64,000 bases of DNA, taken from assembly GCF_029784165.1 (NCBI RefSeq), contig NC_073694.1, positions 81,248,801-81,312,800 on the forward strand. The letters run 5' to 3'. This document shows, one piece after another, positions 1-14,258 of this stretch; the stretch's first letter is position 1, and the number at the start of each line of letters is the position of its first letter. Source of the DNA: Wyeomyia smithii (Eukaryota; Arthropoda; Insecta; Diptera; Culicidae). The notes below the pieces were generated by a model, which saw only the letters and a list, made by a program, of their open reading frames with translations, was not told where the DNA came from and searched no databases. The translations under genes and the position numbers were made by a program.

Positions 1-121
1 TAAGTCGAGAAAATTTTCAGCTCGAAAAGATCCTCGACTCGATCGGGAATCGAACCCGATATCACAACCGTGTGGGAGAGCTAGCCGACCTACATCGCTA
101 ACCACAGAGTCACGGGGACCA
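1..121 (-). repeat. tRNA-derived SINE (cut by window edge)
   Basis: Read on the minus strand, the sequence starts GGTCCCCGTGACTCTGTGG. It contains an A-box-like stretch (GTGGTTAGCGATG) and a near-perfect RNA polymerase III B box (GGTTCGATTCC) about 55 bases further on. This is the layout of a tRNA-derived SINE head. The downstream body ends at base 1, so the tail and target duplication cannot be seen. It is probably not a functional tRNA because no complete cloverleaf was found. Confidence 0.6.
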
Positions 122-513
122 CATGAATGAAAGGAAAACATCCCTCAAAATTAGTTTTTTGTCCATAACTTTTTCTGTAATCGTCGAAACAATTCAAGAT
201 GTTCTAAGATTTGGTTCATTCTGCTAAACCTTACATTTTGACGTAGAATACGTCTTACGGCAACAATTACAGGGACCCAATTTCAATACAGGGATCCAAT
301 TTCCAAACCGAAAACATCGAGAGCGTCACAAAAATTGTCCAATTTCAAACGTTTTAAACCCAGTCAGTTTCCAACCGATTTCTGTCATTTTTGCAGCAAT
401 CGATTAAAAATCATTTAAGCATCCGTCCAAATGCAGAAAATTGTAATCTGATTGTTCAAACTATTGTAATATTGAAAAATGTTGAACAATGTCGAAACGC
501 AAATGTCGCAATG

Positions 514-577
514 TATATAAGAGACTGTTTCTCCTCAAGCAAATCAGTTGACTAGCAGCAGGCAGCAGCATCGGACA
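514..577 (+). promoter_or_regulatory. Core promoter, array copy 1 (TATA + Inr + DPE)
   Basis: TATATAA at 514-520 is followed at canonical arthropod spacing by TCAGTT (A+1 = 546). GGACA lies at +28 to +32 (573-577), matching the downstream promoter element consensus RGWYV. All three elements sit in register, which is unlikely by chance. Transcription would run to the right into the leader. No start-codon-linked gene follows. Confidence 0.6.
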
Positions 578-820
578 TCAACACTGATGGCAGTAGGCGA
601 AGGCAGCGTGGATCAGCAGCTAGCAACAGCGGCGGTGGTAGTGGTTAGCTGCAGTCCTACCTCTTTCAGTTCGGCTCCCTTTAGCGCGTGTGTGCGTGTT
701 TATAGCGCGTGCGGCACCGCCACCGCCACCGCCACCGCCATCGCCACCGCCACCGCCATCGCCACCGCCACCACCACTGCCACCATCACCACCACCACCA
801 CCATCACCACCACCACCAGC

Positions 821-884
821 TATATAAGAGACTGTTTCTCCTCAAGCAAAACAGTTTACTAGCAGCTGGCAACAACAGCGAACA
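821..884 (+). promoter_or_regulatory. Core promoter, array copy 2
   Basis: TATATAAG at 821 is followed by ACAGTTT with A+1 at 853. GAACA occupies +28 to +32 (880-884), one base away from the DPE consensus. Spacing is identical to copy 1. Confidence 0.5.
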
Positions 885-1299
885 TCAACACCGATGGCAG
901 TAGGCGAAGTGGACAGGAAGCGGGCAACAGCGGCGGTGGTAGTGGTTAGCTGCAGTTCTTACCTCTTTCAGTTCGGCTCCCCTTCGATCTGAGTTGGACC
1001 CCATCTGCGGTAATCCGCTGGGCAAAAAACAACCCGAAACTGAAAGAGACTCGCACCGCCAGGTGGATTGAGAAGCCACCATCATCCAGCGTATGCATAT
1101 ACAGGGTGTATGCACATAACGTGTGTGAATATTTGAAGCGTGTGTCCGTAATATATAAGGTGTGTGTGGCTTGCTTTAAAGCGTGTGTGTATGTTTATGG
1201 CGTGTATGCACGCCTGTAGCGCGTGTTTATAGCGCGTGCGGCACCGCCACCGCCACCACCACCATTACCACCGCAACCGCCGCCACCACCACCACCACC

Positions 1300-1363
1300 T
1301 ATATACGAGACTGTTTCTCCTCAAGCAAAACAGTTTACTAGCAGCAGGCAACAACAGCGAACA
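1300..1363 (+). promoter_or_regulatory. Core promoter, array copy 3 (mutated TATA)
   Basis: The TATA box reads TATATACG. The initiator CAGTTT has A+1 at 1332 with the same 32-base offset, and the downstream leader is conserved. The damaged TATA suggests a weaker or dead copy. Confidence 0.4.
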
Positions 1364-1447
1364 TCAACACCGATGGCAGTGGGCGAAGTGGATCAGAAGC
1401 GGGCAACAGCGGCGGTGGTAGTGGTTAGCTGCAGCTTTTACCTCTTT

Positions 1448-1716
1448 GGCGTCGTACACAAATTACGTAACGCATGAAGGGGGGGAGGGGGGTCGAGTTT
1501 GCGTTACTTATTGTTACATAGGGGGGAGGGGGGGTAGTAGGGACAGTTACGTAACTACGATGTTGGCTCGAAATTGAAAATTTTGATGGGGGTCAGGTTG
1601 TTCAGCGTTACGTAATTTGACGGGGGGAGTCATATCGAACGTTACTTATCGTTACATAGGGGGGGAGGGGGTCTAAAAACTAGATTTTTAGCGTTACGTA
1701 ATTTGTGTACGACGCC
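1448..1716. mobile_element. MITE with GGCGTCGTACAC termini
   Basis: GGCGTCGTACACAAATTACG at 1448 is matched by its inverted copy CGTAATTTGTGTACGACGCC ending at 1716. The interior is G-rich (runs of GGGGGAGGGG). The element splits the CCTCTTTCAG stretch that is intact in the neighbouring units, with TTT on both sides, so a 3-bp target duplication is likely. It holds no ORF. It inserted after the array had expanded because only copy 3 carries it. Confidence 0.85.
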
Positions 1717-1862
1717 TTTCAGTTCGGCTTCCATTCGATCTGAGTTGGACCCCACCAGCGGTAATCCGATTCAGATATCGTTGGGCAAATACAACCCGAA
1801 ACTGAAAGTGCGGCACCGCCACCACCACCGCCACCATCACCATCACCATCACCACCACCACC

Positions 1863-1926
1863 TATATAAGAGACTGTTTCTCCTCAAGCAAAACAGTTTA
1901 CTAGCAGCAGGCAACAACAGCAAACA
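1863..1926 (+). promoter_or_regulatory. Core promoter, array copy 4
   Basis: TATATAAG at 1863 and CAGTTT with A+1 at 1895 keep the same 32-base spacing as the other copies. The downstream leader is nearly the same as copy 5. Confidence 0.5.
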
Positions 1927-2151
1927 TCACACCGATGGCAGTAGGCGAAGTGGATCAGAAGCGGGCAACAGCGGCGGTGGTAATGGTTAGCTGCAGTCCT
2001 ACCTCTTTCAGTTCGGCTCCCCTTCGATCTGAGTTGGACCCCACCAGCGGTAATCCGATTCAGATATCGTTGGGCAAATACAACCCTAAACTGAAAGTGC
2101 GGCACCGCCACCACCACCGCCACCATCACCATCACCATCACCACCACCACC

Positions 2152-2215
2152 TATATAAGAGACTGTTTCTCCTCAAGCAAAACAGTTTACTAGCAGCAGG
2201 CAACAACAGCGAACA
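2152..2215 (+). promoter_or_regulatory. Core promoter, array copy 5
   Basis: TATATAAG at 2152 and CAGTTT with A+1 at 2184 match copies 2 and 4. The unit then continues through a GT-rich stretch (GTGTGTGGCTTGC) also present after copy 2. Confidence 0.5.
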
Positions 2216-2584
2216 TCACACCGATGGCAGTAGGCGAAGTGGATCAGAAGCGGGTAACAGCGGCGGTGGTAGTGGTTAGCTGCAGTGCTACCTCTTTCGA
2301 TCTTCGATCTTCGATCTGAGTTGGACCCCACCAGCGGTAATCCGATTCAGATATCGTTGGGTAAATACAACCCGAAACTGAAAGAGACTCGCACCGCCAG
2401 GTGGATTGAGAAGCCATCATCATCCAGCGTATGTATATACAGGGTGTATGCACATAACGTGTGTGAATATTTGAAGCGTGTGTCCCTAATATATAAGGTG
2501 TGTGTGGCTTGCTTTAAAGCGTGTGTATGTTTATGGCGCGTGCGGCACCGCCACCACCACCGCCACCACCAATTTTCATATATA

Positions 2585-3195
2585 CACTACCCGTCATAAG
2601 TTTGGAATCGCTTTACTGAGTATTGCAACACCCAGTTTGAATATTGCAACACCCCGAAAAGTTTAGCATCACTCAAAATGGGCAAATTTCTGTAACTGTA
2701 ACTGTAATATGCTTGACCAGAACTGGTGGCACAAGCCGAACACCGCAACTTTGTGGGTAGTAATGATCACGCGATAAGTTGAAGTCTAAATATGAAAAAC
2801 TGCATGCACCCTAGCGCCGCATAGCGGGGTAATTCAGTATCAAATTGTCTACCATGCACCCTCTCAAAATTCAAGCCTTTAGCCTTCTGAACAAGTTTGC
2901 TGAACACCGCAACTTTCTGGCAGGTCGGAATCGTGAGATTAGTTAAGTTCAAAATACGACTCATTGTGTGCCCACTAGCACCAGATAGCGGTAAAATTTC
3001 ACACTGAATTGGCCACCATACAGTAGCCTTTGACCTTCGGAACAAGTTTGCTGAAAACCGCAACTTTCTAGGTTGTCAAAAACACGAGATATCCGCCTAT
3101 TCCAGGAGATGCTAAACTTTTCGGGAGGTGTTGCAATATTCAAACTGGGTGTTGCAATACTCAGTAAAGCGATTTCAAACTTATGACGGGTAGTG
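2585..3195. mobile_element. Tc1/mariner-type MITE, 611 bp, TA duplication
   Basis: The element starts CACTACCCGTCATAAGTTTG and ends with the inverted form ending CTTATGACGGGTAGTG, flanked by TA on both sides (2583-2584 and 3196-3197). The terminal inverted repeats extend about 85-90 bases, covering paired TTGCAACACC motifs. The interior contains loosely repeated ACCGCAACTTT blocks. No transposase remnant can be read, so it is non-autonomous. Confidence 0.85.
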
Positions 3196-3199
3196 TAAT

Positions 3200-5040
3200 T
3201 GCTAACAAATCACCTCATGTAGAATTTGATTATCACTGTGAATCATTCAAAACTAAATAAAAAATTTGCCATGTTGAAAAAATATTCACTTGTCAATAAA
3301 TGGCATTGACAAACACAATTAACCTCAAAGTTTATCTGAAGAATTAACCCTAATTCAGTGTATTCCGAAACCTATTCACAGAAATACATTGGCATAAGAC
3401 AGGCTGTCGTATTCTACGTTACCTCTGCGGTCGTGTCTAATAAACAACCTCTTCAGCTTTTTGTAGAATGTATTGGTTTAGATTTTTCATTTGTTGTACA
3501 GATATTTCTAGTTTTTTGCTGAAAATAGCCGTATTTTGATGTTCACGTGTTTCCCGTATAATTTTGTCCAATGCTTCCTGTACTTCTTCCTAGAGCTGTC
3601 CTATCGGAACCAAAAAGTGGTCAGCATTCTGTGCACCGTGATTTAGTATTTTGAGTACTGACGCAGGTAGATAGTACCATGGATATAACTTTACTAGTTT
3701 TCGCGCCGTGTCGATGCTATATCTATCGCATTTTTCTGTGTTCAACTTTCTACCAAAAGCAACATCTTTAAGGATGGCTCCACAACGCATCAGTTCATTT
3801 ATATCAAGTCCTGTGGAAAAAATACCGGATTATAAATGCAAGCAAATAATCTGCAATCTTCGGAGAAATATGGTCTCGAAATATGGCTATTTCCAGCAAA
3901 AACTAGAAATATCTTTACAACAAATTAAAATATGAAGCTAATATATTTTACAAAAGTGCGAGGTTAGGCAGACTGAACCAAATCTTAGAACATCTTGAAT
4001 CATTTCGACGATTACAGAAAAAGTTATGGACGAAAAACTAATTTTGAGGAGTGTTCCTCGTAAAACTCTGTTTCGTCTTATTAGACGTACAGATATAAGA
4101 TTACAGTGTTCAGCAATTCTTTTTCTTACAGATTTTCCTACTACTTTGCTGAAGAAGGCAATCTGGTATTTTGAAAATAAGAAGAAATAGTTTTTATATC
4201 TAACTACTAGGGGGATTTATCAAAAACCGGAAACGCCAAAAGAAAGGCCTTGTTATATGGAATAAACTGCTGTCATATGGAAGACACTGGGTACATAAAA
4301 TCAATATTTCACAGTCAAATCTAAAACGATCACGATTTTTCGAGTTTGGACCACTGTGCAGTGGTACGGTACTGTCAGGAAGGCACAAAACGTACTCAGT
4401 AATATTAAAAAAAATCCTGGCTGCTTAGAAACTTATTTTCCATTTAGGAAAATTTCAATGCAAAGCTCTATTTAAGATTTTTCCAAGGAGTATCCGAAAA
4501 CGGTACAAAATGGCAAAAAGACGGGACGGTTAAAAATAGTTGAAAACACGGTACTGTCCCGTTCAAAACGGCACGTCTGGTCAGCCTAATATTACTATGC
4601 GTAATCTCGTAATGCGTTAACTCCTTCGAAGTAAAGTATTAAAATAATCACAATTATTTCTGATATCCGTCCAACTATTTTGTTGTTTAGGATGGTAAGA
4701 TTATCAGGACTTCATTTAACATTTATACTTTCCAATTCACATTGACATTATCAATCACAATTGTATAGAATACAGAGTTTATAGAATAAAAACCTATTCA
4801 ATTAGTGTGAAGTAGTTTTAAAAATACTTGAAAATCAATTTTGTGGATTCGAGGCTGAACCAATTTGTATTTTTGCCTGGGGTTTTCCAAACCACACTAG
4901 GTTTTTTTTGTAGTATACTTTACAGTTTTGGCGTAGCACGCGAAGCAACAAGAAATTTGTATTTTCAGTGCGAAAACGAAATCGGCATTATTATTTTGTG
5001 CTCTATACCGCACTTCAATACATTCCTGGAAACAGAATTT
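3200..5040. other. AT-rich DNA without a recognised gene
   Basis: Apart from the inverted arm at 3960-4050, nothing coding is supported. Bases 4290-4365 (core ACGATCACGATTTTTCGAGT, then CCACTGTGCA) recur at 60735-60805. Bases 4385-4470 resemble 39815-39910. These are worn dispersed repeats. Confidence 0.5.
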
Positions 5041-5280
5041 ATCGACTGTCTTTTTTTTAAAGGGGGGATTTGTTAGTAGCTGAGGTATTGATGATAAATA
5101 TTAGTAAATAATGAGTATGTGTGTCCAATCACAAATGGTGACTTCTCAACACTGTTAGGAATTTGTAATTTTAATTATTAGGATTTGTTTGCTCTCGCAA
5201 TTAGGACTTATCATTCGTAGGGATTTAAACCTACTTGTCAAAAAAGGGGAACTAAACTTACAACTAACTTAATTGCTAAC

Positions 5281-5815
5281 TTATTGGCTATAAAGAGAGC
5301 TTATCGTAGCAATTGAGGATTGCAACGATTTCTGTAGAAAATTGTTAATAATTTTATTTAACATAGCTTCTAATGTTTCAACACCAGTAAGTCTATGTAA
5401 TTCGAGTGTACCAAACCAAGGAGGAAGCTTCAAAATCATTTTCAGAATTTTATTTTGAATCCTTTGGAGCCCCTTGTTGAACAGCAACTGAAAACCCTTG
5501 TTGAACAGCAACTTGATCAGATCGGTACAGCATAAAGCATTGCTGGTCTAAAAATTTGTTTGTAAATCAAAAGTTTGTTCTTTAAACAAAGTTTAGAATT
5601 CCTGTTAATGAGAGGATATAAACATCTCGTATATTTGATGCACTTGGCTTGTATACTCTCAATGTGCGTTTTGAAAACAAGTGTTTTATCGAAAATTAGT
5701 CCCAAGTACTTAACCTTGTCAGACCAACTTAAAATAACCCCATTCATCTTGACAACGTGATTATTGTTTGGCTTGAGGAAAGAAGCCCTTGTCTTATGCG
5801 GAAAAAAAATCATTT
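5281..5815 (-). pseudogene. Jockey ORF2 C-terminal fragment
   Basis: Two adjacent reading frames together match the C-terminal part of the Jockey ORF2 at 46100-46700. The upstream piece contains KTHIESIQAKCIKYTRCLYP and KLLIYKQIFRPAMLYAVPI. The downstream piece contains RIQNKILKMI, PPWFGTLELHRLTGVE and ends SSLYSQ. The junction near 5465-5520 is scrambled by a short duplication of CCTTGTTGAACAGCAAC, which shifts the frame. This region lies C-terminal to the RT palm and carries no catalytic motif. Confidence 0.85.
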
Positions 5816-5935
5816 GAGTTTTAAAGGGTGATTTTTTTTGCTATTTGGTTTTTCGTGTATTCAGATTTGACAGTTCACGCGCATTTCTGACAGCTGTCAA
5901 CGTCTAATGTACTCAGTTTGGTTTGCCATTTCACC

Positions 5936-6976
5936 ATGAACAGACTTACGCCTGAACAACGCTTACAAATAATCGAATTTTATTACCAAAATTCGTCCTC
6001 TGTGAAAAATGTTTTCCGCGCATTACGACCATTTTATGGTCGTCATAATCGACCTACTGAGCAAGCTGTTCAAGCTATTGTGACGAAATTTCAAACCAGT
6101 TTTACTCAGTTGGACATAAACCCACCATCACGTATACAAAGAGTGCGTACAGAAGAAAATATTGCTGCCGTATCAGCCAGTGTAGTGGAAGACCGTGAAA
6201 TGTCAATTCGACGCCGTTCGCAGCAATTGGGCTTGTGTTATTCGACTACATGGAAGAATTTACGAAAGGATCTTGGTGTAAAGCCTTACAAAATACAGCT
6301 CGTACAAGAATTGAAGCCGAACGACTTGCCGCAGCGTCGAATTTTTGGTGAATGGGCCTTAGAACAACTTGCCGAAAATCCACTTTTTTACCGAAAAATT
6401 GTGTTCAGTGACAAAGCTCATTTCTGGTTAAATGGGTATGTTAATAAGCAAAATTGCCGCATTTTGATCGAAGAGAAACCAGAGGCAATACAAGAATCTC
6501 CAATGCACCCAAAAAAACGCACGGTTTGGTGCGGTTTACACGCTGGAGGCATCATTGGTCCGTACTTCTTCAAAGATGATCAAAATCGCAACGTTACGGT
6601 CAATGGCGCTCGCTATCGCGCGATGATTTGTGATTTTTTTTTGCCGGAAATGGAAGAGCTGGGTCTTGTTGACATGTGGTTTCAGCAAGACGGAGCAACG
6701 TGCCACACATCGCGCGAATCAATGGACATATTGCGGAATGAGTTCGGTGAGCAATTCATCTCACGAAATGAACCGGTGAATTGGCCGCCTAGATCATGCG
6801 ATTTAACACCGCTAGATTATTTTTTGTGGAGCTACGTTAAGTCTCTCGTCTATGCGGATAAGCCAACAACAATTCCAGCCTTGGAAAACAACATTACACG
6901 CGTTATTCGCGAGATACCAGCCGAAATGCTCGAAAAAGTGACCCAAAATTGGACTTTTCGTATAGACCATTTATAA
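5936..6976 (+). CDS. mariner-like transposase, DD41D type, intact frame
   Basis: This 346-residue frame would cut and rejoin element ends at TA sites in the nucleus. The ATG at 5936 was chosen (MNRLTPEQRLQIIEFYYQ); an upstream in-frame TTG is not a plausible eukaryotic start. Residues about 1-55 form the insect DUF4817-type helix-turn-helix region (FRALRPFYGRHNRPTEQ). A second HTH (RRRSQQLGLCYSTTW) follows. The catalytic triad is visible: D in FSDKAHFWLNG, D in QQDGATCHTS, and D in DLTPLDYFLW. There are 41 residues between the second and third aspartates by my count, the spacing of the DD41D (rosa) group. There is no stop or frameshift. The end (TFRIDHL) looks complete. It may be a recent insertion or one kept intact by chance. 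Confidence 0.88.
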   Translation: MNRLTPEQRLQIIEFYYQNSSSVKNVFRALRPFYGRHNRPTEQAVQAIVTKFQTSFTQLDINPPSRIQRVRTEENIAAVSASVVEDREMSIRRRSQQLGLCYSTTWKNLRKDLGVKPYKIQLVQELKPNDLPQRRIFGEWALEQLAENPLFYRKIVFSDKAHFWLNGYVNKQNCRILIEEKPEAIQESPMHPKKRTVWCGLHAGGIIGPYFFKDDQNRNVTVNGARYRAMICDFFLPEMEELGLVDMWFQQDGATCHTSRESMDILRNEFGEQFISRNEPVNWPPRSCDLTPLDYFLWSYVKSLVYADKPTTIPALENNITRVIREIPAEMLEKVTQNWTFRIDHL

Positions 6977-7074
6977 CGTAGCCGTGGCCAACATTTGAAT
7001 GAAATTATCTTTAAAAAGTAAATGGCATAAACTAATTTATCGGCTCAAATCAAGATTTCATACAGTTTTGTAAT

Positions 7075-9930
<2,856 letters not shown>

Positions 9931-9943
9931 AAAAACCAAATTC

Positions 9944-10110
9944 TTAAAAAATATCTAAACTTTTCTGCAATTGACTGCATATGACACGAAGACATTTTCC
10001 TTTTACGGAAATGCTTGTGTCATCGCAGAACAATGACTTTGTGCATCCTGGAGGCAAATCAGGAAGACCTGAAGAGAATATGTTGTACAGGACTGGACCC
10101 AAGACTGAAC
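9944..10110 (-). pseudogene. Jockey reverse-transcriptase fragment (palm)
   Basis: On the minus strand this encodes SVLGPVLYNIFSS-LPDLPPGCTKSLFCDDTSISVKG and LQKSLDIF. It matches residues around the catalytic box of the Jockey ORF2 near 45870-46040. The usual FADD is FCDD here, as it is in the full-length copy. It is continuous in origin with 5281-5815 and was separated from it by the mariner. Sequence 5' of SVLG is target DNA, so the LINE was truncated on insertion. Confidence 0.85.
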
Positions 10111-10126
10111 ATTCATCGACTGTCTT

Positions 10127-13100
10127 ACTTACGTGTAATGCATAGTTGGAAGCGTATGTCTGTAACAGCGACAAAGGAGTGATCAACGCAAAAAAGGTAA
10201 TAATATTGATGCTTCATGTTACCTGCTTTCAATTAACTATTTAAACGTTGCGGCTAGATCAGCCACGAATCACAGAAAGCGACCAAAATTTAATCAGAAG
10301 CAACCCGTCCAAACGACGGGTACGGTGAACTAGAAAATATAAAAAATCCATTCATAATACAATGAACCAAATAAATCGTATCACTACTCTCTATACATCA
10401 TTAAATTGAAAATGCAGCATATAAAATATTGGATCGAAGTAAGCATTTTTACATAGAATCGACAAAATGGCAAATGTTGCAAATGTTAGAAATCGAAGAA
10501 AAAAAATGACTTCGAATAAACGAACCCCGGAAAATCGAAACTCTGGATGATCGTGCTTTCGGATAATCGAGTCCGACCTGTAGTTACTGATCTGGTACAC
10601 CATGCACAAATGGCATTTACGTTTTCAAAATATATTTAGAAAAGTTCCCTATTTTCCATTAAATTTATTTCTAAACATTTTTTTAACTCAAAACTTCTAT
10701 TTTTCACATGGAAAATACGAATATCGAAGGGCTTCGCGCACAAACAATGTAATATTTGGTAATGAGATGACCCTTTTCTCACCTTTGGTTGTTTGAACAA
10801 TAAAACACATAGAAATTAAAAATATAATATTACTAATTAGGCTGATACAAATTTCGAATTCTTTTTATGTCCAAGGTTATCAAAGTTAGCAAAGGGGGTG
10901 GCAAAAAATAAATAACACCGAGACGAAAAAAAAAGAAATATCTTTGATCAAAGTTTGTGTGCAAGTTATGACGTTTGTAACTTGCACTCAAATAAATGTT
11001 GAAAAATAACACTTTATTATTATTATTATTATTTATTTCGCTTGCCTTTTGACGACACTCTCGTTGTCACTGGACTTGTTTGTTGCTAAATAAAGCATTT
11101 ATGCTGTCGGAAAACCAATAAAATGAACAAAACGGTTTGAGCTTTTTTTTTCTTCCCCATCCAATATTAAAGATTTTTGAAGGGGGTGACATAAAATTTG
11201 TAACGGCCTTACTGATGTGAAAATTTTAGCTCTATGATTTGGGGGTTATTCAAAGTGTTCAAAGTTGTGATTTTTAGGCTCTCAAAAATCTGTCAAGGGG
11301 GGGAGTACATGAAATTGGGAAAATCGAAACATTTTTTTCTATTCCAAATGACTTAAAAATGCATAAAAATGCATCGTCAGAAAAGCCATGAATGAAATGC
11401 ATTCAGTCAAAATTCAGCCTGAAATGGCTGCGACACGCACCAGCAGAAATACATTATAAATTTTGCTGTAAATGATTCCGAAGTTGGAAAAGACTAAAAT
11501 CAAAAATAATTTCCAATTTTTGTTGAAAATAATTAATTAAAATAATTTCAAATTTTTGTTGAAAAATAACTGAAATATTGATATCATATTGGTTGATGCT
11601 AAAAATTTAATAACTTCTTTTCAAACCAGCGAAATCAAATGGAATATCAAAAAAAAAAAGGATTTAACAGTTGGTTCAATATGACTGAAAGTTTGTGTAA
11701 AAGCTTGAAACATAAAGAATTTTCTACAAGTTAGAAAGCATTTTAAAAATAACAAATATCCAAAATTGGACTCAAAATACATGAAAACATTTCGACAAGC
11801 AAACTGACTGAAACCATTATAAATAGGAAGAAAAAAATATTTTCAGTTTCTGTTTAACTAATTCTCAGGAAAACTGAAAAATCCACAAAAACAGCTGTGG
11901 CAGGAAAATGCCAAAAATTACTATCAAAAATTTATCCCAAATTAATCTCAAATAACTTTAATATGTGTTTAAAACGTAGAAAGAAAGCATAAAAAAGTTT
12001 ATATTTGTATAAAGTATAAGGAAACAGAACAGAAATTCTAAAAACGCATCGAAGGCAAGAAAAATTGAAATGAAGGGAATTATAAGTTTTGCTCGAACCG
12101 GGTGAAGCCTTTTCTAAGCAAAAAAAAGTTCTAAATTTAGTCCAAAAAAAAGAAAATTACTTTTAATAACCAGTTGAAACCAAAAATCAAAAAAATTTAA
12201 ATTTGGTTCTAATTAAAAGAGTAGGTAATTCTAACGAGAGGAAAAGTTCAAAAAGAAAATGATTCTAATTCAGCTTCTAAATAAAAGATAAGACCAAAGC
12301 AGAAATTGATTCTACATTTAGCTAAAAGAGGTTTTATAGATAAATGAAACTTATGACGAAACTCAATCCAAATTTAACTGTGAGCTTAGTCGAATGTGCC
12401 TGAAAGAGTAAATAAAAATTAAGAAAAATGATTTTAAATTATCCTATAAAAACTTAAAAGTACCTCTGTCAACAAGAGAAAAAAAAAATGAAAATCCATA
12501 TTTACCCGAAATTCATTGAATGTTCCGACATGTCCTAAACATGTCTGAAGAATCTTTCCGAAAAAACGAAGAGGCCATAAACAAAATGATTTCAAATTTA
12601 TCTTAAATATAGCTGACAACTCTGAAAACCAGAATATTTGCCGAAATTTTTTTAATAAGCCAATGGCAGATTTTCATTTTTTTTTTGAAAAAACGTGTCC
12701 ACACCCCATCTCCCCCTACCGTAGACAAACTTGAATATTTTCGTACCCCCTACTTCCCCATAAGTTGTCCACGTGGAATGTGGACAGCCCCTTAAAACGT
12801 CGAGGTCTGGTATTATCTCGAAAAAAAAATCCTGGCTTAAAATCGACATTCTAGAACTTTTTGGACAACCGAAGGCTTAATATGGAATACTTAAGAAATA
12901 GCTTCTGAAATGACTCACAACTCGTTCCACACGAGATGTAAATTATTCCTTTGTTCATTGAATACCTTAAACTTGATTTTCATTGGAGTGGTTCATTTAT
13001 TTATTGTTCACTAGGGTGGTTCCGAAAACAATTAAAATGAAATTTATAGGAAAAAGCAATCTTAATAGGAAACTAAGCATAAGAAGAGAGTATTTCATAT

Positions 13101-14200
13101 TAAGCTTTCGGTTGCCCAGAAAACGACTCCCAGAAAAGTCCCAAAAGGTCGATTTTTGGCCAAAAACATTTTTTTTTTCGAGATAGCTCAGGATCTCGAC
13201 GTTTCATGTATTTTAAGTCATTTGGTATCGATTGTTTTTTATTTTCCTAATTTTACGTACTCTCCCCTTGGTAGATTTTCGAGAGTCGAAAAATCACAAC
13301 TTTGTGCGTTTTGAGGCACCCCTAAATCATGTCCGATTGAGCTAAAATTTTACACAGATAATTTTTTTGTGCGAATTAACAAAATGTACATGGTCGATTT
13401 TTTAAATTCGACGATGAAATTTTTTCGAACAGTTGTCACAGTACCTATACTACCTACGTCAACCGCTGGCCACAATAGAGTGAACCCGGGGTAAAATGTC
13501 CGAATTCTACCCTTGTCACCCAGATTTGGATAAAACTTTCCATTGAAAAATTGAATAAACACAGTATTTCAACATGAAATTAAATTGAAAATTTGTATTT
13601 TAAACTTTTAGTTGATGGGTAGAAAATATACATTTGAAGAAAGATGTTTTTTGAAAACTGAATTCTAAAACTAAAATCAAAAACTAGTTCGCATGAAAAA
13701 AAAACCTTCCTTCTTGTTTCGTGTTTACAAGTTATTTCAAACACGACTTTTCAATCTTTATAAACTCAATAAATTTAAAAAGCACTTTAATTGGCGTGTG
13801 TGAACTATCATTAGAATTAATAGTACTTTTCTTCAGTACGGCTTGTCTGTAGGCTAGATGGTTAATTCTATTTCTTTGGTCCTCACAAGCTGTCGAGTCT
13901 TTATATTATCAAACGTACGATTGACACGAATAGTATTAAATTATCTCAACTGGTTACTGTATGTTGGTAAATCATACTTTGAAACCTTTTTTTTTTACCC
14001 TGCATTAGTTCTCCACAACCAGGTAGTTTCGTTTTCAGTCCCATTTGTAAATTGGGCATACTGTCTGCGAATTAGGTTTATTAGGCATAGTTATTACTGT
14101 ACCAGAGGGTTTCTTGCCGGCTGCATTGAAATCTCTGCAAGCAGTAGCGTTTCTTCTCTCAGCTGCGCTCTTCGAATAATAGACACTTATACGACTGACC
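10127..14200. other. AT-rich intergenic DNA without a recognised gene
   Basis: No convincing coding region is visible. There is a short (ATT)n run near 11018-11034 and many A-rich tracts. Bases 12990-13350 contain worn copies of a repeat (CGACGTTTCATG, GTCCGATTGAGCT) seen again at 47480-47920 and 54650-55110. Confidence 0.5.
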
Positions 14201-14217
14201 ATCATTTGTGTGTATAC

Positions 14218-14258
14218 TATAAAGTAAACCGGTCAACTTTTAGGCGTTCCTCAGTATT
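14218..14258 (+). promoter_or_regulatory. Candidate promoter of GGT-A
   Basis: TATAAAG at 14218-14224 precedes TCAGTA, an insect initiator-like motif with A+1 at 14253. The spacing of 35 bases is slightly long. It lies about 150 bases upstream of a well-placed ATG (14408). This is inference only. Confidence 0.3.

Larger units (their letters stand above)
480..2578 (+). repeat. Tandem array of five promoter-bearing units
   Basis: Five copies of a related unit begin with TATATAAGAGACTG (TATATAC in copy 3) at 514, 821, 1300, 1863 and 2152. After the TATA box each unit runs through a conserved leader with CAGCAGGCAACAACAGCG, a GCGGCGGTGG stretch, a CAGTTCGGCTCCC stretch and a GGTAATCCGATTCAG block. 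Units then run into a (CACCGC/CACCAT)n purine/pyrimidine-biased simple repeat just before the next TATA box. Copies 4 and 5 are 289 bases apart and nearly identical; others are spaced 307-563 bases because of indels and a MITE in copy 3. Short open frames through the CACCGC runs (poly-His, poly-Thr-Ala) are low-complexity by-products. No recognised protein is encoded. Confidence 0.8.
142..4050. mobile_element. Composite bounded by inverted arms of about 90 bp
   Basis: Bases 142-230 (starting CCCTCAAAATTAG) recur as an inverted, imperfect copy at 3960-4050 (ending CTAATTTTGAGG). The shared core includes AACTTTTTCTGTAATCGTCG. The arms enclose the tandem promoter-like array, a Tc1-type MITE and about 750 bases of unassigned AT-rich DNA (3200-3950). 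The arms could be the ends of one large element, or two independent insertions of a short repeat. No transposase was found inside. Target duplications were not identified. Confidence 0.45.

Noticed and set aside
548..903. Small proteins rich in Thr-Ala or His across the CACCGC runs
   Set aside because: Low-complexity translation of simple repeats, different in every frame and copy, with no family resemblance.
2767..3143. Minus-strand frames inside the Tc1-type MITE
   Set aside because: They arise from internal repeats of the MITE and do not resemble a transposase.
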